DNA of 64,000 nucleotides, taken from NCBI RefSeq assembly GCF_002893095.1, contig NZ_PKQQ01000003.1, forward strand, positions 434,001 through 498,000. The letters are read 5' to 3'. Made by a program: the position numbers and the translations under genes. The stretch is from Stenotrophomonas sp. VV52. GTDB lineage: Bacteria > Pseudomonadota > Gammaproteobacteria > Xanthomonadales > Xanthomonadaceae. The first letter of the stretch is position 1; each line of letters starts with the position of its first letter. A model generated the notes under the pieces. That model ran no database searches. It saw nothing but the letters and a program-made list of their open reading frames with translations, and was not told where the DNA came from. Shown piece by piece: positions 61,357 through 64,000 of this stretch.

Positions 61357-62220
61357 ATGGACATCGTCGTCAAAGAAGAACTCAAGGCCTATATCGATCC
61401 GCTCACCGCCGACGAGCACGAGGCCCTGGAGCGGAGCATCCTGGCCGAGGGCTGCCGCGACGCGCTGGTGCTGTGGAACGACGTGCTGGTGGACGGGCAC
61501 AACCGCTTCGGCATCTGCCAGAAGCACGGCCTGCCGTTCCAGACGGTGCAGAACACCCGCTTCCAGTCGATGGACGATGTGCACCTGTGGATGATCGAGC
61601 AGCACCTGGGCCGGCGCAGCGCCTCCGACTTCCAGCGTGGGGTGCTGGCGCTGCGCAAGCGCGACATCCTGGCCGAGCGCCACCGCGCTGACCAGGCCCA
61701 GCTGCAGCGCGAAAGCGACGGCGAGATCGCCGACGCCACCCCGGAAGGCGATGAAGACAGCCCGCCGTGGGCGCCGGCGCCGAAGGTCAGCCGTGCCGAC
61801 ATGGCGCGCGAAGCGCGGCTGAGCAGCAGCCAGGTCACGATGATCGAACGCATCCACAAGCAGGCGGCGCCGGAACTGGTGGAGGCGGTCAAGAGCGGCG
61901 TCATCTCGATCAGCGCGGCGGCAGCGGTGTCCGACCTGCCGGAAGAAGAACAGCGCGCGGCAGCGGTCGCCGGCAAGGACGAGTTGAAGCAGGCCGCCAA
62001 GCGCGTACGCGAAGCCAAGCGCAAGCCGCGCAAGCCGGTGCAGGAGGTATTGCACAGTGCCGATGGCGAGCTGGAGGTCGACGCCAGTCGGGAAGCGGAG
62101 ATCGCCGACGCACTGGCATCGCTGGGCGAAGGCCCCGCTGAGCTGCGCCAGCGGATCATCGCGCTGACGCTCGAAAACGACGCGCTGAAGCGCCAGCTGG
62201 CCGCGCTGCGCGCGGGGTGA
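61357..62220 (+). CDS. orphan ParB-like protein
   Basis: A 287-residue protein with a ParB N-terminal-like segment (LTADEHEALERSILAEGCRDALVLWNDVLVDGHNRF), then a helix-turn-helix-like stretch (ARLSSSQVTMIERIHKQAAPELVEAVKSG) and a charged coiled-coil tail. No ParA or partition site is adjacent. Similar chromosomal proteins in Xanthomonas are often labelled plasmid partition related. It could bind DNA or act as a nuclease-like ParB/Srx fold; function is unknown. A -10-like TAGAAT at 61321-61326 precedes it. Confidence 0.75.
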   Translation: MDIVVKEELKAYIDPLTADEHEALERSILAEGCRDALVLWNDVLVDGHNRFGICQKHGLPFQTVQNTRFQSMDDVHLWMIEQHLGRRSASDFQRGVLALRKRDILAERHRADQAQLQRESDGEIADATPEGDEDSPPWAPAPKVSRADMAREARLSSSQVTMIERIHKQAAPELVEAVKSGVISISAAAAVSDLPEEEQRAAAVAGKDELKQAAKRVREAKRKPRKPVQEVLHSADGELEVDASREAEIADALASLGEGPAELRQRIIALTLENDALKRQLAALRAG

Positions 62221-62263
62221 TGCCGGCCGCTGGCCGCCGACGCGTAAACCCAACACGGCGCGC

Positions 62264-62333
62264 GTAGTGCCGGCCGCTGGCCGGCTCCACGCAGATCCGG
62301 CAACGTGCGGAGCCGGCCAACGGCCGGCACTAC
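62264..62333. repeat. SMAG/REP inverted pair
   Basis: Two 22-base GTAG-headed palindromes in opposite orientation (62264-62285 on plus, 62312-62333 on minus) between the ParB-like gene and the DUF445 gene. A degenerate third hairpin lies at about 62222-62241. Confidence 0.85.
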
Positions 62334-62374
62334 GCGTCAAGCGTTGATCATCTGGCTGTGGATAGACTGGGCGC

Positions 62375-63670
62375 ATGAACTCGTCCGCCACTCCCGTCGA
62401 TCCCCGCCGCGCCCAGCTGCGTCGCCTGAAGACCATCGCCCTGCTGATGCTGGCCGCCATGCTGGCCGGCTTCATCATCAGCCACCTCAACGGTGAGCGC
62501 GGGATCTGGGCCTGGGTGTCGGCGTTCTGCGAGGCGGCGGCGGTGGGCGCGCTGGCCGACTGGTTCGCGGTGGTGGCGCTGTTCCGCCGCCCGCTGGGCC
62601 TGCCGATTCCGCATACGGCGATCATTCCGCGCAGCAAGGCGCGCATCGCCGACAGCCTGGCGGTGTTCGTGCGCGACCAGTTCCTGGAGCCGCAGGCACT
62701 GCTGGCCCGCCTGCAGGTGTTCGACCCGGCCAGCCGGCTCGGCAGCTGGCTGGCCGATCCGGCGCGTTCGCGGTTGCTGGCCGACATGGCGCGTGGCTGG
62801 GCATTGCAGGCGTTGGACTTCCTCGATGAAGCGGCGGTTCGGCGCAGCATCCAGGGTTTCGTGGTTGAGCAACTGCGGCAGTGGAACGCCGCCGCCACCG
62901 CCGGCGAACTGCTGGGCCTGCTCACCGCCGACAACCGCCACCAGCGGGTGCTGGACGAAGGCCTGAACCGGATCAGCCGGTGGATGGACAACGAGGCCGT
63001 AAAGCAGCGCGCCTCCGAGCTGATCGTGCGTTACATCCAGCGCGAGTGGCCGAAGCTGGCCAGCACGGTGAACTGGGTCAAGCCGATCGACGAGATCGGC
63101 GACAGCCTGGCCGAGCGCATGGCGCACGCGGTGCTGGCCGAACTGCAGCAGATCCTGGCCGAGCCGGAACATCCGCTGCGCAAGGACTATGAGGCCTGGC
63201 TGGGCGACTACATCCAGCGCCTGCGCCACGACCCTGCGCTGGCCGACAAGGTCGAGCAGCTGAAACAACAGGTAATCGACCACCCGGCCGTGCAGGACTA
63301 CGTGCAGGGCCTGTGGGCGCGCATCCACGCCAGCCTGCGGGCGGACCTGTCCAGCGAGGACTCGGCGCTGGCCGGGCATCTGCGGCGCAGCCTGGCCAAG
63401 GTCGGGCAGGCGCTGCAGGACGACCCGTCGCTGCGCGAGGCCTTGAACCAGCACCTGATGGACGGTGCCGAGCGCCTGACCAGCCGCCTGCGCGAAGGGG
63501 TGACCACGCATATCGCGCAGACCGTGAAGGGCTGGGACGAGCGGCACCTGGTGGAACAGCTGGAGCTGAGCGTGGGGCGGGACCTGCAGTTCATCCGCTT
63601 CAACGGCACCCTGGTGGGTGGGTTGATCGGACTGTTGCTGCATGCGTTGACGGTGTGGATGCGGTGGTAG
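62375..63670 (+). CDS. DUF445 membrane protein (YjiN-like)
   Basis: A 431-residue protein with two hydrophobic segments near its N-terminus (about residues 22-40 and 48-70), the conserved ALADWFAVVALFRRPLGLPIPHTAIIP, a long helical cytoplasmic or periplasmic region, and a C-terminal helix GTLVGGLIGLLLHALTVWMRW. The length matches E. coli YjiN. No function is established. TAGACT just before the start could be a -10. Confidence 0.85.
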   Translation: MNSSATPVDPRRAQLRRLKTIALLMLAAMLAGFIISHLNGERGIWAWVSAFCEAAAVGALADWFAVVALFRRPLGLPIPHTAIIPRSKARIADSLAVFVRDQFLEPQALLARLQVFDPASRLGSWLADPARSRLLADMARGWALQALDFLDEAAVRRSIQGFVVEQLRQWNAAATAGELLGLLTADNRHQRVLDEGLNRISRWMDNEAVKQRASELIVRYIQREWPKLASTVNWVKPIDEIGDSLAERMAHAVLAELQQILAEPEHPLRKDYEAWLGDYIQRLRHDPALADKVEQLKQQVIDHPAVQDYVQGLWARIHASLRADLSSEDSALAGHLRRSLAKVGQALQDDPSLREALNQHLMDGAERLTSRLREGVTTHIAQTVKGWDERHLVEQLELSVGRDLQFIRFNGTLVGGLIGLLLHALTVWMRW

Positions 63671-63683
63671 GCGCCTGACGGGG

Positions 63684-63707
63684 CAGCCACGCAGGGCGTG
63701 GCTCTAC
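63684..63707 (-). repeat. SMAG/REP palindrome
   Basis: A 24-base GTAG-headed hairpin 13 bases after the DUF445 stop, an exact copy of the element at 39393-39416. Confidence 0.85.
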
Positions 63708-63814
63708 CGTGGTGGGGTCGATGCGAGTCGGTTGACAGTTTGACCGGGTGTTTTTGCGACGTGGTTCGCGTATTCTGCCGCGCATTCAGGGCTGGAGTGG
63801 CCCGTCCGGGGGGA

Positions 63815-64000
63815 ATGATGCGAAGGATGATCGTGACGCTGGCGCTGTGTGCGCTGGCCTGCAATGCCCACGCCGGGCGGGTGTACAAGTGCGCGGTCGG
63901 CGGCCAGACCGTGTACCAGACCGTGCCCTGCGCCCCCGAGCACGACACCGGCGTGACCCGGCCGATCACCCGGGATCCCAATCTGAGCTGGGAAGAGCGC
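63815..64000 (+). CDS. DUF4124 domain protein, 3' end beyond window
   Basis: A truncated gene: 62 codons are visible and the frame stays open to the right edge. It begins with a signal peptide (MMRRMIVTLALCALACNAHA), then GRVYKCAVGGQTVYQTVPCAPEH, the DUF4124 pattern of paired cysteines and a YQ-x2-PC motif, as also seen in the N-terminus of the transglycosylase at 32347-33303. A G-rich ribosome site precedes the ATG at 63815. DUF4124 proteins are exported and of unknown function. Confidence 0.75.
   Translation, partial: MMRRMIVTLALCALACNAHAGRVYKCAVGGQTVYQTVPCAPEHDTGVTRPITRDPNLSWEER

Noticed and set aside
63732-63776. TTGACA with TATTCT as promoter of the DUF4124 gene
   Set aside because: The spacer would be 33 bases, far beyond the 16-18 needed.

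Overview
The window is GC-rich (most genes look close to 68-70% GC) and reads as chromosome of a Xanthomonadaceae gammaproteobacterium, most likely Stenotrophomonas. Three things point there: the protein families and gene orders (comEC-exbB-exbD-msbA-lpxK-kdsB; fimU-pilV-pilW-pilX-pilY1-pilE; sspB-sspA-petC-petB-petA read along the minus strand), the Oar-type TonB-dependent receptor, and many short palindromes that begin with GTAG, the hallmark of the SMAG/REP family of Stenotrophomonas. The assignment is by inspection only.

Layout. 1-6.8 kb: a minus-strand operon for DNA uptake (comEC), an ExbB/ExbD motor pair, lipid A flipping (msbA), lipid A phosphorylation (lpxK) and Kdo activation (kdsB, cut by the window edge). 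6.9-10 kb: tRNA-Val, uvrB, a lone FimT/GspH pilin gene and tRNA-Asn. 10-16.9 kb: the complete minor-pilin operon with PilY1 and PilE, joined by ATGA/GTGA overlaps. 17-22 kb: the LOG-family nucleotidase ppnN and a 1072-residue TonB-dependent receptor. 22-28.3 kb: an SDR with altered catalytic residues, grxD, a divergent Fe-SOD, purE-purK, a Trm112-like protein, nadC, and DUF2272 and DUF3301 proteins. 28.3-32.2 kb: sspB-sspA and the cytochrome bc1 complex. 32.3-38 kb: a lytic transglycosylase, miaB and a three-gene ABC-2 exporter. 38-43.8 kb: phoH-ybeY-hypothetical-corC-DUF4105-corA, preceded by a duplicated DnaA-box-like element.

43.9-61.3 kb is built around polyamine uptake and breakdown: a succinate-semialdehyde-type dehydrogenase, the permease and ATPase genes potI-potH-potG, the binding protein potF, a glutamylpolyamine synthetase (PuuA type), a PuuB-type oxidase and an omega-aminotransferase. 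Taken together these would convert putrescine-like amines through gamma-glutamyl intermediates toward GABA and succinate. The set is interrupted at about 48.4-52.4 kb by an accessory block of visibly lower GC. That block encodes an Fe(II)/2-oxoglutarate amino-acid hydroxylase very like proline 3-hydroxylase, an EamA exporter directly downstream, and a flavin monooxygenase. Between puuB and the aminotransferase lie a two-receiver GGDEF protein with a sigma-28-like promoter, a bacteriohemerythrin with a perfect FNR/Anr box at class II spacing, and an MHS-family transporter. The right end has an orphan ParB-like protein, a DUF445 membrane protein and a truncated DUF4124 gene.

The most interesting items are the hydroxylase-exporter pair, the tandem DnaA-box-like element upstream of phoH, the oxygen-responsive hemerythrin promoter, the SOD lacking its aspartate metal ligand, and a GTAG palindrome that supplies the stop codon of the monooxygenase.
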